Origin: DASXKD01 sp963707905
GTDB lineage: Bacteria; Actinomycetota; Actinomycetes; Streptosporangiales; Streptosporangiaceae
Direction: 5' to 3'
Assembly: GCA_963707905.1 (NCBI GenBank)
Contig: CAVPSA010000025.1
Span: 310,001 to 374,000 of the forward strand
DNA length: 64,000 nt
Made by a program: the position numbers and the translations under genes. Positions 8,848-18,542 of this stretch are shown here, in pieces; the stretch's first letter is position 1; each line of letters opens with the position of its first letter. The notes under the pieces are model-generated. The model was not told the DNA's origin. It saw nothing but the letters and a program-made list of their open reading frames with translations, and ran no database searches.

Positions 8848-10248
8848 ATGTTCACAAGCATCACCCGCGTGGCAATGGCCGTCGCGGCGGCCACCGCGCT
8901 CACCGTGCTGGGTGTCGTCGGCGCCGGCGGTTCCGGCCCCCATGCAAGGGCCGCCGCCCGGCCGGCCGGGGCACCGCCGGCAAGGGCAATGCAGCCGACG
9001 GCCGTTCGAGGCGCTCAGGTGTGGAAGAGCCGGCTGAAGGAGGGGGTTGCCGACGCGATGGCGGTCAGCCCAGACGGGGGCACGGTGTTCCTCGCCGGAG
9101 GCGGCAGCGGTGGCTACCTCACGGTCGCCGAGGCAGCGGCGACCGGCGCCCATCTGTGGACGCGCAGCTACAACGGCCCGGGCAACGGCCGGGGGATCGC
9201 CGATTCGGTGGCCGTCAGCCCGGATGGCGCCACGGTGTTCGTCACCGGGACCAGCCAGGGGGCCACCACCAACGAGGATTACGCTACGGTCGCCTATGCC
9301 GCGGCCACCGGCGCCCGCCTGTGGGCACACCGCTACAACGGCCCCGGCAACAGCTACGACGAAGCCGCCTCGGTGGTGGCCAGCCCGGACGGGAGCACGG
9401 TGTTCGTCACCGGGACCAGCACCGGGACCAGCAGCTATCACTACGCCACGGTCGCCTACAACGCGGCCACCGGTGCGCAGCTATGGGTGCGCCGCTACGC
9501 CGCCGAGGCCGACATGAACGCATCGGTGGCGGTCAGCCCGGACGGGAGCACGGTGTTCGTCACCGGGACCAACGTGGCGCGCACGACCGGCGCCGACTAC
9601 GCCACGGTCGCCTATGCCGCGGCCACCGGCGCCCAGCTCTGGACGGCCCGCTACAACCACGCCGGCATGGGCCCCGATATGGCCCAGTCGGTGGCGGTCA
9701 GCCCGGACGGGGGCACCGTGTACGTCACCGGGGCCAGCGGCAGTGCCCAGGGTTACGGCACGGTCGCCTATAACGCCGCCACCGGTGCCCAGCTCTGGGC
9801 AGCCCGCTACAACAGCGGCTTCGCGGTGCGGGTGGCGGTCAGCCCGGACGGGGGCACGGTTTTCGTCACCGGGCTCAGCGAAGGGGCCACCACCAACGAC
9901 GATTACGCCACGGTCGCCTATGCCGCGGCCACCGGCGCTCAGCTGTGGGCGGCCCGCTACAACGGCACCGGCAACAGCTACGACAACGCCACGTCGATGG
10001 CGGTCAGCCCGGATGGGAACACGGTCTACGTCACCGGGTACAGCCAGGGAGTTTCCTCTGACGATGACTATGCCACGGTCGCCTATGACACGGTCACCGG
10101 CGCCCAGTTGTGGGCCCAGCGCTTCAACGACCCCGGCAACTTCGCCGACTACGCCGAGTCAGTGGCGGCCAGCCCCACCGGGGGGATGGTGTTCGTCACC
10201 GGATCCACCCAATGGGGCAAGACCATCACGATCGCTTACACCGGCTGA
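8848..10248 (+). CDS. Secreted beta-propeller protein with about 50-residue repeats
   Basis: 466 residues. A signal peptide (about 1-36, ending AARA) is followed by a short Pro/Ala stretch and seven full repeats with the pattern TVAYxAATGAxLWxxRYN...SVAVSPDGxTVFVTG. An N-terminal partial blade and a C-terminal strand could close the propeller. The repeats resemble the SBBP/PQQ-like propellers of secreted actinobacterial proteins; binding partner and function are unknown. Repeats are alike at DNA level, so blades may expand or convert. The gene stands alone and is followed by a strong terminator hairpin. Confidence 0.82.
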   Translation: MFTSITRVAMAVAAATALTVLGVVGAGGSGPHARAAARPAGAPPARAMQPTAVRGAQVWKSRLKEGVADAMAVSPDGGTVFLAGGGSGGYLTVAEAAATGAHLWTRSYNGPGNGRGIADSVAVSPDGATVFVTGTSQGATTNEDYATVAYAAATGARLWAHRYNGPGNSYDEAASVVASPDGSTVFVTGTSTGTSSYHYATVAYNAATGAQLWVRRYAAEADMNASVAVSPDGSTVFVTGTNVARTTGADYATVAYAAATGAQLWTARYNHAGMGPDMAQSVAVSPDGGTVYVTGASGSAQGYGTVAYNAATGAQLWAARYNSGFAVRVAVSPDGGTVFVTGLSEGATTNDDYATVAYAAATGAQLWAARYNGTGNSYDNATSMAVSPDGNTVYVTGYSQGVSSDDDYATVAYDTVTGAQLWAQRFNDPGNFADYAESVAASPTGGMVFVTGSTQWGKTITIAYTG

Positions 10249-10260
10249 CACCTCAGCCCT

Positions 10261-10295
10261 GGCAGCCGGCGCGCCCTGATGGCGCGCCTGCTGCC
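10261..10295 (+). terminator. Strong GC hairpin after the beta-propeller gene
   Basis: GGCAGC-C-GGCGCGCC, loop CTGAT, GGCGCGCC-T-GCTGCC: a 14-pair stem with one mismatch, 12 bp after the stop at 10248. There is no T-run, as is common in high-GC actinomycetes. It may also end transcripts coming from the opposite strand (GH-A gene). Confidence 0.75.
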
Positions 10296-10484
10296 TCGCC
10301 ATCCTCCGGACAGTAGGTCCGATACGCCACATAGAGTGCGTTCTCTACCGGAAAGACGTTGCTGCCGGCACTCCCGGTTTACCGGGCCAGGCCCGGGGGT
10401 GCGGCCCGGCGCCGGGACCAGGCCGTGGGCGGGCCGTACCCCGGCCACGGAACGTTCGTTCGGCTGAATCGGCGGAAGCGGCGG

Positions 10485-12661
10485 TCAGTCATTCGCGCAC
10501 ACGGTGCCGTTGACGTAGAAGGCGGCAGGCGCCGGATCCTGGCCGGTGTCGGTGCCGTTGAAGCCGATGGTGACCGTGCCGCCGTTCGCGGGGATCGTCG
10601 CGTTCCAGCTCGCGGCGTTGACGGTGACCTGCTGGCCGCTCTGCGACCAGGTACCGTCCCAGCCGCCCTGGACCGCCTCGCCGGACGCCGGGAACGCGAA
10701 CGTGAGCTGCCACGGGTTGATGGCGGTGCTGCCGTTGTCGGTCATCGTGATCGACCCGTTGAAACCGCCGGGCCAGCTGCTGTTGACCGCGTAGTGCACG
10801 GCGCAGGAACTGTTCCTGGGCGGCGGCACGGTGAACGTCACCGGCGGCGAGGGCAGGGACGGGTTGGCGTGGCTGTCCACGGCCACCACGTTGTAGGTGT
10901 AGCTGTCGCCGATGGTCAGCCCGGTGACGGTCAGCGACGTGGTCGTGGTGGTGCCTGCCAGTGTGCTGCTGCCACCGCTGCCCTGCTGGTAGACCTGGTA
11001 GTCCGCGACCGGGTAGGTGCCTGGGCTGGACGCGGGCCAGGACAGCGTCGCGGTGCCGGTGTTGCTGCCGGAGGTACTCGACGACAGCCCGGACACGGTC
11101 GGCGGGCCCGGCGCGCGCCCGCAGCGCGCCGCGTGGCGCCGCTGCCGCCGCTGCCGGGGATGTGCACCACGGTGAGCGAATACGGCGACACCGTCACCGA
11201 GGACGTCGAACTCTGCGTCGCGGACGTGATCGAGGTGGCGTTGTTGGCGAAGGTGTAGACGGTCGGCGAACCGTTCGGCGTGAAGCCGTTGTAGGCAAGG
11301 CTGACGGTGTAGGAGTTCGACGGGTCCTCGTTGTCGATCAGGACGCTGAGGCTGCCGTCGGCGGCGCGGACCGCGTGCACCCGCACCAGGGCGTTGCTGG
11401 AGGTCGAGGTCACCAGCTCGGCACCCGGCGACCCCAGCTTGCTGAGCATCTCGATCGCGTAGTAGGGCGCGAACGGGGTCTCGGCCGGGGGCTCGGTGGT
11501 TCCGCTGCTGCTCGACCCGTTGGAGAAGATGCCCTGGTCGCCGTAGTCGGTGGCGCCGCCGACCGTGCTGATCGGTGCCGGCCCCGTTGTGCTCGTTCCA
11601 CCAGTCGACGCTGGTGGCCCCGTTCTCCAGCCAGGTCAGGTACATGTCGGCGGCGAACAGGGCGCCCGGCTGGGTGTCCATGTCGATCGAGGAGTTGGTC
11701 TCGGTCACCAGGATCGGCACGCTGGCGGCGTTGCTGATCCCGGCGTACTGGGTGATCTGGCTGTGCAGCGTGCTGACGATGCCCGCGATGTCGGCCGGGT
11801 CGGTCAGCATGCCGGCGGCCGCCGAGCCGCCGGGGTAGTAGTGCACGATCACGCACTGCAGGCTCGAGCCGAGGGCGGTGAGCACCGTCTGGTTCCACGG
11901 CTGCGGGCTGGTCTGTGGGTTGGTGACCCCGTCCGGCCAGAACCCGGGGGTGGTGAGCACGGCGCAGACCTTGGCGTTCGGGTCGGCGGCATGCATCGCG
12001 GTCATGTACTGGGCAACGCCAGCCGCGTACGTGCCCGGCCCGCAGTTGTAGGTCTGTGACGGGCTCGCTGCCGATCGTCACCGGGCCACCCGACGCCGAG
12101 GTGTCGCAGTGCGCGTCCGCCTCCCAGTTGGCCCCGTACGTGCCATTGCCGTAGACCTCGTTGCCGACCTCCCAGTACTTCACGCCGTCGCTGTTGGACA
12201 GCGCGCTGGACACCCACGCGGCGGCCAGCGACGGGGTGCCCGTGCCGTAGTTCACCGTGATGATGGGCTGCGCTCCGACCGCCTTCGCGGTGGTCATGAA
12301 GCTGGCTGAAGCCGGTGTTCGGGGCCACGTAGCCGCTTGCTGCGGCGGTACCGGTCTGCCAGTTGTAGATGTCGGAGTACGAGCCGCCCGGGTAGCGCAG
12401 CGCGTCGACCCCGGCGGCCTTGAGCAGCCCGAGGATCGGGGTGTCGTTCATGTACCCGTCGTAGACGGCGGTGTTGAGGCCGATCGCGTCGGCCGGGATG
12501 GTGCCGAGCCCGGAGGTCGCGTTCACGGTGACCGAGTCGGCCGTCTGGGCCGCTGCTGGCGGTGCCGCGGGACCCGCCGACGCCAGCCCGGCCACCGCCA
12601 TCCCCGACAGGACCACGAGCGCCTGCCGCGGCAGGCGCACTGGTGTGCTCGCATGTCTCAT
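10485..12661 (-). pseudogene. Secreted clan GH-A glycosidase (arabinofuranosidase-like) with FnIII and CBM2, frameshifted
   Basis: Read 5' to 3' on the minus strand. ATG at 12661 follows GGAGG; then a signal peptide (MRHASTPVRLPRQALVVL...), a TIM-barrel glycosidase with YWEVGNEVYG (acid/base Glu) and ILVTETNSS (nucleophile Glu), a beta-sandwich, a fibronectin type III module and a C-terminal CBM2. The frame changes four times, near 12303, 12055, 11574 and 11120: three look like +1 and one like -1. Each restored frame continues the same protein. This is either a decaying gene or a cluster of sequence errors. The family resembles streptomycete enzymes labelled alpha-L-arabinofuranosidase or cellulose-binding proteins; the substrate is not certain. 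Confidence 0.8.
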
Positions 12662-13117
12662 CCCGGCCTCCTCGCAAGCGGCTCGCCCGCGGCCGGGGCG
12701 CCGCGGGACCGGGCGCCGCCCGGCCGCCGGGCGTGGACCTGGCAACCGGGACGGGCCCTCACGCACTAGCTACGGCGGGCCCGTCCGCCCGTCCAGCGGC
12801 GCGGGTCGGCCCGGGCGCGCCGCTACCGGGCGGATCCGGAGAAATGCAGGTCAGGAGGCCACTCGAGGCCCGGACCGGCGACACGCGATGGGCCGCGTGA
12901 AATGTAACCAAGGCGCGCCGGGGAGGCGTGGGCACCGCGATGGTTTGTGCATTCACGCCAACGGCGACAATCACCGGCGGTGGGACCATAAGCAGCGGCG
13001 CGCGCCAAGCAACGGTGCACGCCGGGCGGTACCACTGCTCCGGTCCCGTCGGCCGCTGTTCAGGGCCCCCGGACTGGCAGCTGCCCGGGGCGCCCCGGTC
13101 CGGGTGGAGGCTCCGGA
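12662..13117. other. Intergenic region upstream of the GH-A gene
   Basis: 456 bp between the start of the frameshifted glycosidase and the end of the next minus-strand gene. It should carry the glycosidase promoter. I found no GAAA-N-TTTC palindrome of the kind seen near the other glycosidase genes, no hairpin of note and no convincing small gene. Confidence 0.45.
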
Positions 13118-14449
13118 TCACGGCGGGCAGGTGATATGCGCGTTGACGGCGGTGGCCTTCCCGGCGGTGACCGTGGCGGTCGCGACACCGGGTTGGCAGC
13201 CGGGCAGGCTGGCGGTGACGGTATAGCTGCCATCGGGCAGCCCGCCGACGGCGAACCGGCCGCTCTGATCGGTGCCGCCGGCCCCGGTCACCGGGCCTAC
13301 CCAGGTCACCGTCGCGGCTGAGGCGCCGGTGGTCACGGTGATGCCGCCTTGTCCGATGCCGGGCGCGTTGATGATGGCCGGCTTGACCGTTCCCTGTGCC
13401 GCGGTCCAGCCGACCGCCCACGGGTTCCCGGCCGGGTCGGTGCCGACGGCGGTGAGCTCCAGCGGATTGATCGCCGGGGTGACCTGCGCGGCGGCGCCGG
13501 AGCGGGTGAGGCGGATCACACCGGCCCCGGAGGTGGCCAGCACCTGCGATCCCGCGGCGACCACCCCGGACAGCCCGGTGCCGCCGCCGGCTGGTACCTC
13601 GGTCCAGGCCGTGCCGTTCCACAGCGCTGCCCACGAGGCGGTGCAGGTCCCCTCCCCGCAGCCGTAATCTACGTATCCCACCGCCCACAGCCCCGCCGCG
13701 GTGTGCGCCAGGCCAGTGATAGCCGACACCCCAGGCGCGACCGGCAGTTTGGTCCAGGTCGTCCCGTCGAACTGCGCCACCTGGTCACCACCGGCGACCC
13801 AGACAAGCCCCGGTGTGAGCGTGACCGCGTCCAGCGAGCCGATATCGGGAACGCTCACCTGCCGCCAGGTGCCGCCGTGCCAGTGCAGCACCAGTGACGC
13901 CGCCGGGTAGTTGTCGGTGCCGACGGCCCATGCGTCAGCCGCGGCCCGGGCGGCGACGGCATCGAGTTGGTTGGTCTGCGCCGGGCCCGCGGGGTCGGGC
14001 GTGGGGCTGCGCGTCCAGGCCGTTCCGTCCCAGTGGTAGGCGAGGGTCCGGCTGGCGAACGACGAGGGGTCCACGACCGTGCCAACCGCCCAGCCGTCGC
14101 CCGGGGCGACCTCGGACACGCCGTTGAGCTGGGCAGCCTGCCCTGACGGGTACACCACCCCCAGCGGCACACGGGTAGCGCTCCATCCGCTGCCGTTCCA
14201 GTGCTCCGCGTATGGCTTGGTCAGTAGCGCCGTTGGTGGCTGCCCGGGGTTATACCCACCGACGGCAAGCACATCGGATGAGGATGCCGCAGCCACGCCG
14301 AACAGCTCCCCCCGGGCGCCCGCCGGGGCGCTGCTTGTCGTCCCCCATGCCACCGGCTGCGACGCCGCTACGGCCCAGGTGCTGCCGAGCCCGGCCCCGC
14401 ACGCCGCTGCCAGTACCACGGCGACTCGTCCCGCCTGCTTCGCCTTCAT
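13118..14449 (-). CDS. Secreted W-N-G repeat beta-propeller with carboxypeptidase-regulatory-like domain
   Basis: 443 residues. A signal peptide covers about 1-29. Repeats of roughly 45-60 residues are marked by WNGSGWS, WDGTAWTR, WHGGTWRQ, FDGTTWTK and WNGTAWTE, alternating with DAWAVG/GLWAVG strands, a Kelch/RCC1-like propeller pattern. The last 85 residues (GGITVTTGASAATVTW to the end) form a small beta-sandwich resembling carboxypeptidase-regulatory or Cna-B-like domains, with a cysteine pair (LPGCQPG, ITCPP). The function is unknown; it is probably an exported binding protein. The start has only a weak GGGGG ribosome site. Confidence 0.75.
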   Translation of the reverse strand: MKAKQAGRVAVVLAAACGAGLGSTWAVAASQPVAWGTTSSAPAGARGELFGVAAASSSDVLAVGGYNPGQPPTALLTKPYAEHWNGSGWSATRVPLGVVYPSGQAAQLNGVSEVAPGDGWAVGTVVDPSSFASRTLAYHWDGTAWTRSPTPDPAGPAQTNQLDAVAARAAADAWAVGTDNYPAASLVLHWHGGTWRQVSVPDIGSLDAVTLTPGLVWVAGGDQVAQFDGTTWTKLPVAPGVSAITGLAHTAAGLWAVGYVDYGCGEGTCTASWAALWNGTAWTEVPAGGGTGLSGVVAAGSQVLATSGAGVIRLTRSGAAAQVTPAINPLELTAVGTDPAGNPWAVGWTAAQGTVKPAIINAPGIGQGGITVTTGASAATVTWVGPVTGAGGTDQSGRFAVGGLPDGSYTVTASLPGCQPGVATATVTAGKATAVNAHITCPP

Positions 14450-14621
14450 GCCCAGCCCCCTGCGCTGTCAGGTTCCATGGATGCCTCCTGTTGCGGACGG
14501 GCGGCGAACCAAGCCGCCGGGCGCGGCGTGCTCCGCGCCGGCTCCGCCCGCACACCCTTTATTCGGCGCGGGCAGGGCGCCGTATTGCCGCCAGCAGCCG
14601 TCGGCCTGGGTCCGGGCATGA

Positions 14622-14667
14622 ATCCGCCCGGAGGGGGCGGGCGTGTTACGGCTCCCTCCGGGCGGAT
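14622..14667 (-). terminator. 14-bp perfect inverted repeat, terminator of the HEVGE-motif gene
   Basis: ATCCGCCCGGAGGG at 14622-14635 pairs perfectly with 14654-14667 around an 18-base loop. It lies 31 bp beyond the stop (14698) of the minus-strand gene. Confidence 0.7.
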
Positions 14668-14697
14668 CTATGCAGTTGTGGTACCGCTATCCGGTGA

Positions 14698-15888
14698 TCA
14701 GGTGCAGGCCTTCGCGAAGGTCGTGAAGGTGCCCTGGTCGGAGTACCACCCGTTCACGCCGAGGCTTGGCTTCTGGTGGTAGAACCACGAGAAGAAGGCC
14801 AGCTCCTGCGGGTGGTAGGTGAAGCCGCCCAGCGCGTCACTGAAGGTCGTGCCGGACAGCGGGTCGCCCACCTCAAGGTTGTTCTGGCAGCCGCTCACCT
14901 GGCCGATGTGGCCCCACGCTGGGGTCGGGTTCACCGTGTTCGGGTCGTTCTGCCATTCGCCCACCTCGTGGGAAAGCGCGGAGATGTCCGACGAGCCGGT
15001 GAATTCGCCGGAGTTGTCGTACATCGACAGGCCGTAGGTCTGTGCGCCCGCGGAGGTGTTGAAGCTGTTGTGGTAGCCGAGCACGCAGCAGTTGCCCGTG
15101 GTGCCGACGTACTCCACGAAGTTGTGCAGCAGGAAGATCGGGAACGTCGTGCTGCCGACGCCCTGGCTGCTCAGCGACGGGATCACGGTGCTCTGCAGGA
15201 ACGGGTCCAGCCAGTTGATGTTGGCCGCGCCGAGCAGGTTGTTACCACAGCCGGTTCCACTGAAGAATGCCGCGTCGGCGTTTGGCACGTTGATGGTGAC
15301 CGGACTGAGCGTCTTGAACGCTAGCTTGACACCATAGCTCGGGTTGATCCCGCTGGGCTGGGCGTCCTTCCAGAACTCGGCGCGCTGGAAGGCGTTGGTC
15401 ACCTGCACGTTGCCGACCGAGGTGCCGCCGAACGAGTGGGCCTGGGGCTTGACGATCGGCGAGTTCTGCGTCCGGGTGAGCGCGCTCGCGCCGGGGTCAC
15501 AGCTGTCGACCTTGGTCGGGTCCCAGGTGTCGCCGTTCGAGAACTTCATGATCAACGGCACGATCTCGGCATTGACCGTGGTCGACGCGTTAGTAACCTT
15601 GATCGCCGGGTTCTTGCCCACGATCGTGTAGGTGAAGTTCTTGGTACCGACCTTCTGGGTGGCCGTGTACTCGGGCACGGTCGTCCCGGCAAGCTCGGAC
15701 GCACGTGCCTGGGCCGCCGTGATGCCCGGGTGGACACCCACGTCGAACAGCGCGTGCCCGGGCCGGAACGTCTTGATGTGCGGTCCTGCCGATGCCGCTG
15801 CTGGCAGTGCCGCGGGCAGGGCCAGGAGCACTCCGATCCCGAGTACCGAGGCGCCACCGATCATGGCTCGCAAGCGTGTTACTTTCAC
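14698..15888 (-). CDS. Secreted protein with HEVGE motif, putative metallohydrolase
   Basis: 396 residues from GTG at 15888, preceded by GAAGGGG. The signal peptide ends near residue 34 (LPAAASAGP). The mature part is not Lys/Arg-rich and has four to six cysteines (CGNN, NCCVLG, SGCQNN, KACT), consistent with an exported disulphide-bonded protein. The segment ISALSHEVGEWQNDP (about 313-327) is a HExxE-type zinc-site candidate, followed by a glycine-rich NNLEVGDP loop that could give a further ligand. I do not recognise a characterised family. It is probably monocistronic and followed by a terminator. Confidence 0.6.
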   Translation of the reverse strand: MKVTRLRAMIGGASVLGIGVLLALPAALPAAASAGPHIKTFRPGHALFDVGVHPGITAAQARASELAGTTVPEYTATQKVGTKNFTYTIVGKNPAIKVTNASTTVNAEIVPLIMKFSNGDTWDPTKVDSCDPGASALTRTQNSPIVKPQAHSFGGTSVGNVQVTNAFQRAEFWKDAQPSGINPSYGVKLAFKTLSPVTINVPNADAAFFSGTGCGNNLLGAANINWLDPFLQSTVIPSLSSQGVGSTTFPIFLLHNFVEYVGTTGNCCVLGYHNSFNTSAGAQTYGLSMYDNSGEFTGSSDISALSHEVGEWQNDPNTVNPTPAWGHIGQVSGCQNNLEVGDPLSGTTFSDALGGFTYHPQELAFFSWFYHQKPSLGVNGWYSDQGTFTTFAKACT

Positions 15889-16094
15889 ATTTTCCCCTTC
15901 GCTTCGGCTAGCCCACCGAAAGGAGAGAGCCCTGGCCGCGTCTCATGAAACGCCGGACCGGCACCATGCACACGTCTCCCTCTCGCCGCGGGGAAATCAT
16001 GACACGGCAAACCAGGATCAATCCAGCTCTTCCCGGACATCACCCGATAATCACGGCAATGAGCTGGGATTGCTCACCGTAATGAACCGGGCGA

Positions 16095-17114
16095 TTACGC
16101 GGATTCGCGAATCACAAGTTCGGTGTCAAGTACCACGTGCGCGGGGTCCTGGCCGGCCCTCCCGATCAGCGCGAGCAGTTCGCTCGCCAGCCGCTCGCCC
16201 ATGGCCTCCACCGGCTGGCGCACAGTGGTCAGCTTCGGGTCGGTGTGCCGGGCCAGTGGCGAGTCCTCGAAGCCGATGACGGCCACGTCCTCGGGTACCC
16301 GGCGGCCACTGCGGCGCAGCGCGCGCAGTGCGCCCGCCGCCATCAGGTCCGAGGCGACGAAGACCGCGTCCAGTCCGGGCCTGCGGTCTAGCAGGCGGTA
16401 TACGGCATGCTCGGCGGAGACCCGGCCGAAGTCGCCGAACACGATCAGCCCGGAATCGCTCAGCCCGGCCTCGGCCATGGTCATCCGGTAGCCGCGCAGG
16501 CGGTCCACGCCGGGGGACATGTCGGGCGGGCCGGCCACCGTGGCTACCGTGCTCCGGCCGTGCTTGAGCAGATACTGCACGGCCATCCGCGCCCCGCCGA
16601 CGTTGTCAGCGTCCACGTAGGACAGGTCTTCGTCGTTGCCGAATGGCCGCCCGGCAAGCACCACGGGCACGCCGAGGCTGTGCAGGTCCAGCGGCCTTTT
16701 GCCATGCATACTGACCAGTACGGCACCGTCCACATGGCCACTGCGAAGATAACGAGACGCTATCTGGTAATCGCGCGGAGAGTGCGCCATGAGCAGGACG
16801 AGCTGAATTCCCCGGGCAGAAAGCTCCCGGCTGATGCTTCTGAGCATAAGCGGGAAGAATGGTTCAGAAAAGACGCGCGAGTTATCCTCGCATACGACGA
16901 ACGCAATCGACCCGGTCCGCCGTGGCGCCGACGAGCGTGGCGCCCTGTTGCGCACGTAACCGAGGCGCGCGATCGCCTCTTCGACCTCACGGCGGGTCTC
17001 TGGCCGTACCCGCGCGGAACCGGTGAGCACCCGCGACGCGGTCGCCGGTGAAACCCCGGCCTGCTGGGCGACATCGGCCAGCCTGGGTCGTAACTTCGTG
17101 TCCGTGCCCGACAC
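16095..17114 (-). CDS. LacI-family transcriptional repressor linked to the cellulase island
   Basis: 339 residues from GTG at 17114, chosen because AAGGAGG stands 6-7 bases upstream; longer frames up to 17264 lack a ribosome site. The helix-turn-helix is LADVAQQAGVSPATASRVLTG with a hinge helix, then a periplasmic-binding-like effector domain with the usual FVASDLMAAGALRAL and VIGFEDSPLARHTDP segments. Such repressors (CebR/CelR, BxlR) respond to cello- or xylo-oligosaccharides in actinomycetes. A perfect palindrome at 17352-17364 upstream suggests autoregulation. The inducer is inferred from the neighbours, not seen. Confidence 0.85.
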   Translation of the reverse strand: MSGTDTKLRPRLADVAQQAGVSPATASRVLTGSARVRPETRREVEEAIARLGYVRNRAPRSSAPRRTGSIAFVVCEDNSRVFSEPFFPLMLRSISRELSARGIQLVLLMAHSPRDYQIASRYLRSGHVDGAVLVSMHGKRPLDLHSLGVPVVLAGRPFGNDEDLSYVDADNVGGARMAVQYLLKHGRSTVATVAGPPDMSPGVDRLRGYRMTMAEAGLSDSGLIVFGDFGRVSAEHAVYRLLDRRPGLDAVFVASDLMAAGALRALRRSGRRVPEDVAVIGFEDSPLARHTDPKLTTVRQPVEAMGERLASELLALIGRAGQDPAHVVLDTELVIRESA

Positions 17115-17351
17115 CCCAGCCTCCTTGCCAGCCATCTTCGGTGCCCGGCCGATTGGCCCGCAGGCCAATTCCCCAAGTGGCGCACTGCTTGTCAGCGACG
17201 CGCACCAGCGCGATGTTTCGGGTGCGTTACGGTCCTGCAACTCTCTGTTGAATATTCCGGTCATCCTGACCGCCCTGTCAAGGGCTTCGGCGAACCTGCG
17301 GCTGGCCTGCGATGTCGCAGCCCCGGCCGGTGCGGACCAGCGCCACCGGCC

Positions 17352-17364
17352 GTGAAAGTTTCAC
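17352..17364. promoter_or_regulatory. GAAA-N-TTTC palindrome upstream of lacI
   Basis: GTGAAAGTTTCAC is a perfect palindrome around a central G, 238 bp upstream of the lacI start. The core GAAA-N-TTTC recurs before the other glycan genes in this window. It is a candidate operator of the LacI repressor. Confidence 0.6.
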
Positions 17365-17393
17365 CTCGGTAATGGTGCCCGCCCCAGGCCCCT

Positions 17394-17460
17394 CTTATCA
17401 TTCGAACGGTGCCCCATACCGGGCAAACCGGACACAAAAGTGCCAGTTTCGAATGATAAG
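17394..17460. repeat. Structured intergenic element, copy 1
   Basis: A 13-bp perfect inverted repeat (CTTATCATTCGAA at 17394-17406, complement at 17448-17460) encloses 41 bases containing GTGCCCC and an inner hairpin CCGG-GCAAA-CCGG. A related element with the same order of blocks lies at 59120-59187. Its position just after the FKBP gene would also suit a terminator. The rest of the 17115-17528 spacer shows only the palindrome at 17352. Confidence 0.55.
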
Positions 17461-17528
17461 ACGGTGCTGGCGGGGGTGGCGGCGGCGTTAGCCGGGGGTG
17501 GCGGGGGTGCGGGCTGGCGGCGGCGGAG

Positions 17529-18449
17529 TTAGGCGGGGGTGGCGGCCAGGATGTCGATCACGAAGACGAGGGTGTCCTTGCCGGTGATCGTTGGCGGGTT
17601 CCCCGCCTTTCCGTAGCCGAGCCCGGGCGGGATCACCAGGAGGACCCGGCTGCCGATGCGCTGGCCCGCCAGGCCCTGGTTCCATCCAGGGATGACCTGG
17701 CTGGAGCCCAGCACGAACGACTGCGGGTCGCCGTGCTGCCAGGACGAGTCGAACACCGCCCCGGTGCGCCACAGGGCGCCGGTGAACTGAGTGACCACGG
17801 TCTCGCCGGGGACCAGCCGGGGCCCGTGCCCGGTGACGAGCACCCTGGTGACCAGGGTTTTCGGCGGTGCCGCGGCGCGCGGCACGGTGACCACCGGGCC
17901 GTGGGCCGACGTCATGACCTGTGGCAGCCTCCCTCCGGGGCGATAGCGCGCCGCGGTGCCGCTGGCGTGGCCGGCCGAGGGCACGGCGGCCAGGATGTCG
18001 AAGACGAACACGAGCGTGTCGGTCCCGGTGACGTTGACCGAGGCGTCGCCCCGGCGGCCGAAGCCATCCTTGGGCGGCACGACCTCAAGCACGCGGCTGC
18101 CGACCCGCTGGCCCGCCAGGTGCCGCCAGGCCGGCAGCCCGGCGGGCAGCGGCAGCCCCTGCGGCTGGTGGCTGGCAAAGGTGTCAAGCACCAGCCGGTC
18201 CCCGGTCCACACCTTCGCCGCCACGTCGAAAAGCACGTAGTCGCCGGGGCGCACCACCGGCCCCGAGCCCTCGCTGAGCGTGCGGACCACGAGCCCGCCG
18301 GGCGGCTTCTCGGCAGGCAGGCTGATCAGCGGGTCCGTGCCGAAGCGCCCGGCCACCACGGGGAGCGTAGCGCTGGCCGCAGGACCGCAAGCGGTGACCG
18401 CGGCGGCCAGGCACAAGACGGCCGTGGCGGCCCAGGTTGTCCGGGACAC
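17529..18449 (-). CDS. Lipoprotein with two FKBP-type peptidyl-prolyl isomerase domains
   Basis: 306 residues from GTG at 18449 with AGGAGG eight bases upstream. The N-terminus has a lipobox (AAAVTACGP, Cys at about 21), so the protein should be anchored on the outer face of the membrane. Two FKBP domains follow, about 45-155 and 195-305. The second has a complete signature (VFDSSW, VIPGWNQGLAGQRIGSRVLLVIPP, GYGKAG, LVFVIDIL). The first lacks several active-site aromatics (LVLDTF, VLEVVPPKDGFGRRG) and may be structural. Proline isomerases of this kind help fold exported proteins; the neighbouring secreted cellulases are plausible clients. Confidence 0.9.
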   Translation of the reverse strand: MSRTTWAATAVLCLAAAVTACGPAASATLPVVAGRFGTDPLISLPAEKPPGGLVVRTLSEGSGPVVRPGDYVLFDVAAKVWTGDRLVLDTFASHQPQGLPLPAGLPAWRHLAGQRVGSRVLEVVPPKDGFGRRGDASVNVTGTDTLVFVFDILAAVPSAGHASGTAARYRPGGRLPQVMTSAHGPVVTVPRAAAPPKTLVTRVLVTGHGPRLVPGETVVTQFTGALWRTGAVFDSSWQHGDPQSFVLGSSQVIPGWNQGLAGQRIGSRVLLVIPPGLGYGKAGNPPTITGKDTLVFVIDILAATPA

Positions 18450-18542
18450 GGGGGTGCCTCCTGGAGTTCGGGGTGCCGGTGATGCCAGGCCGGCGGCCCC
18501 GGAGCGCCCGGGGACCGGCCGGAACCTGTCGTCGGTAACCGG

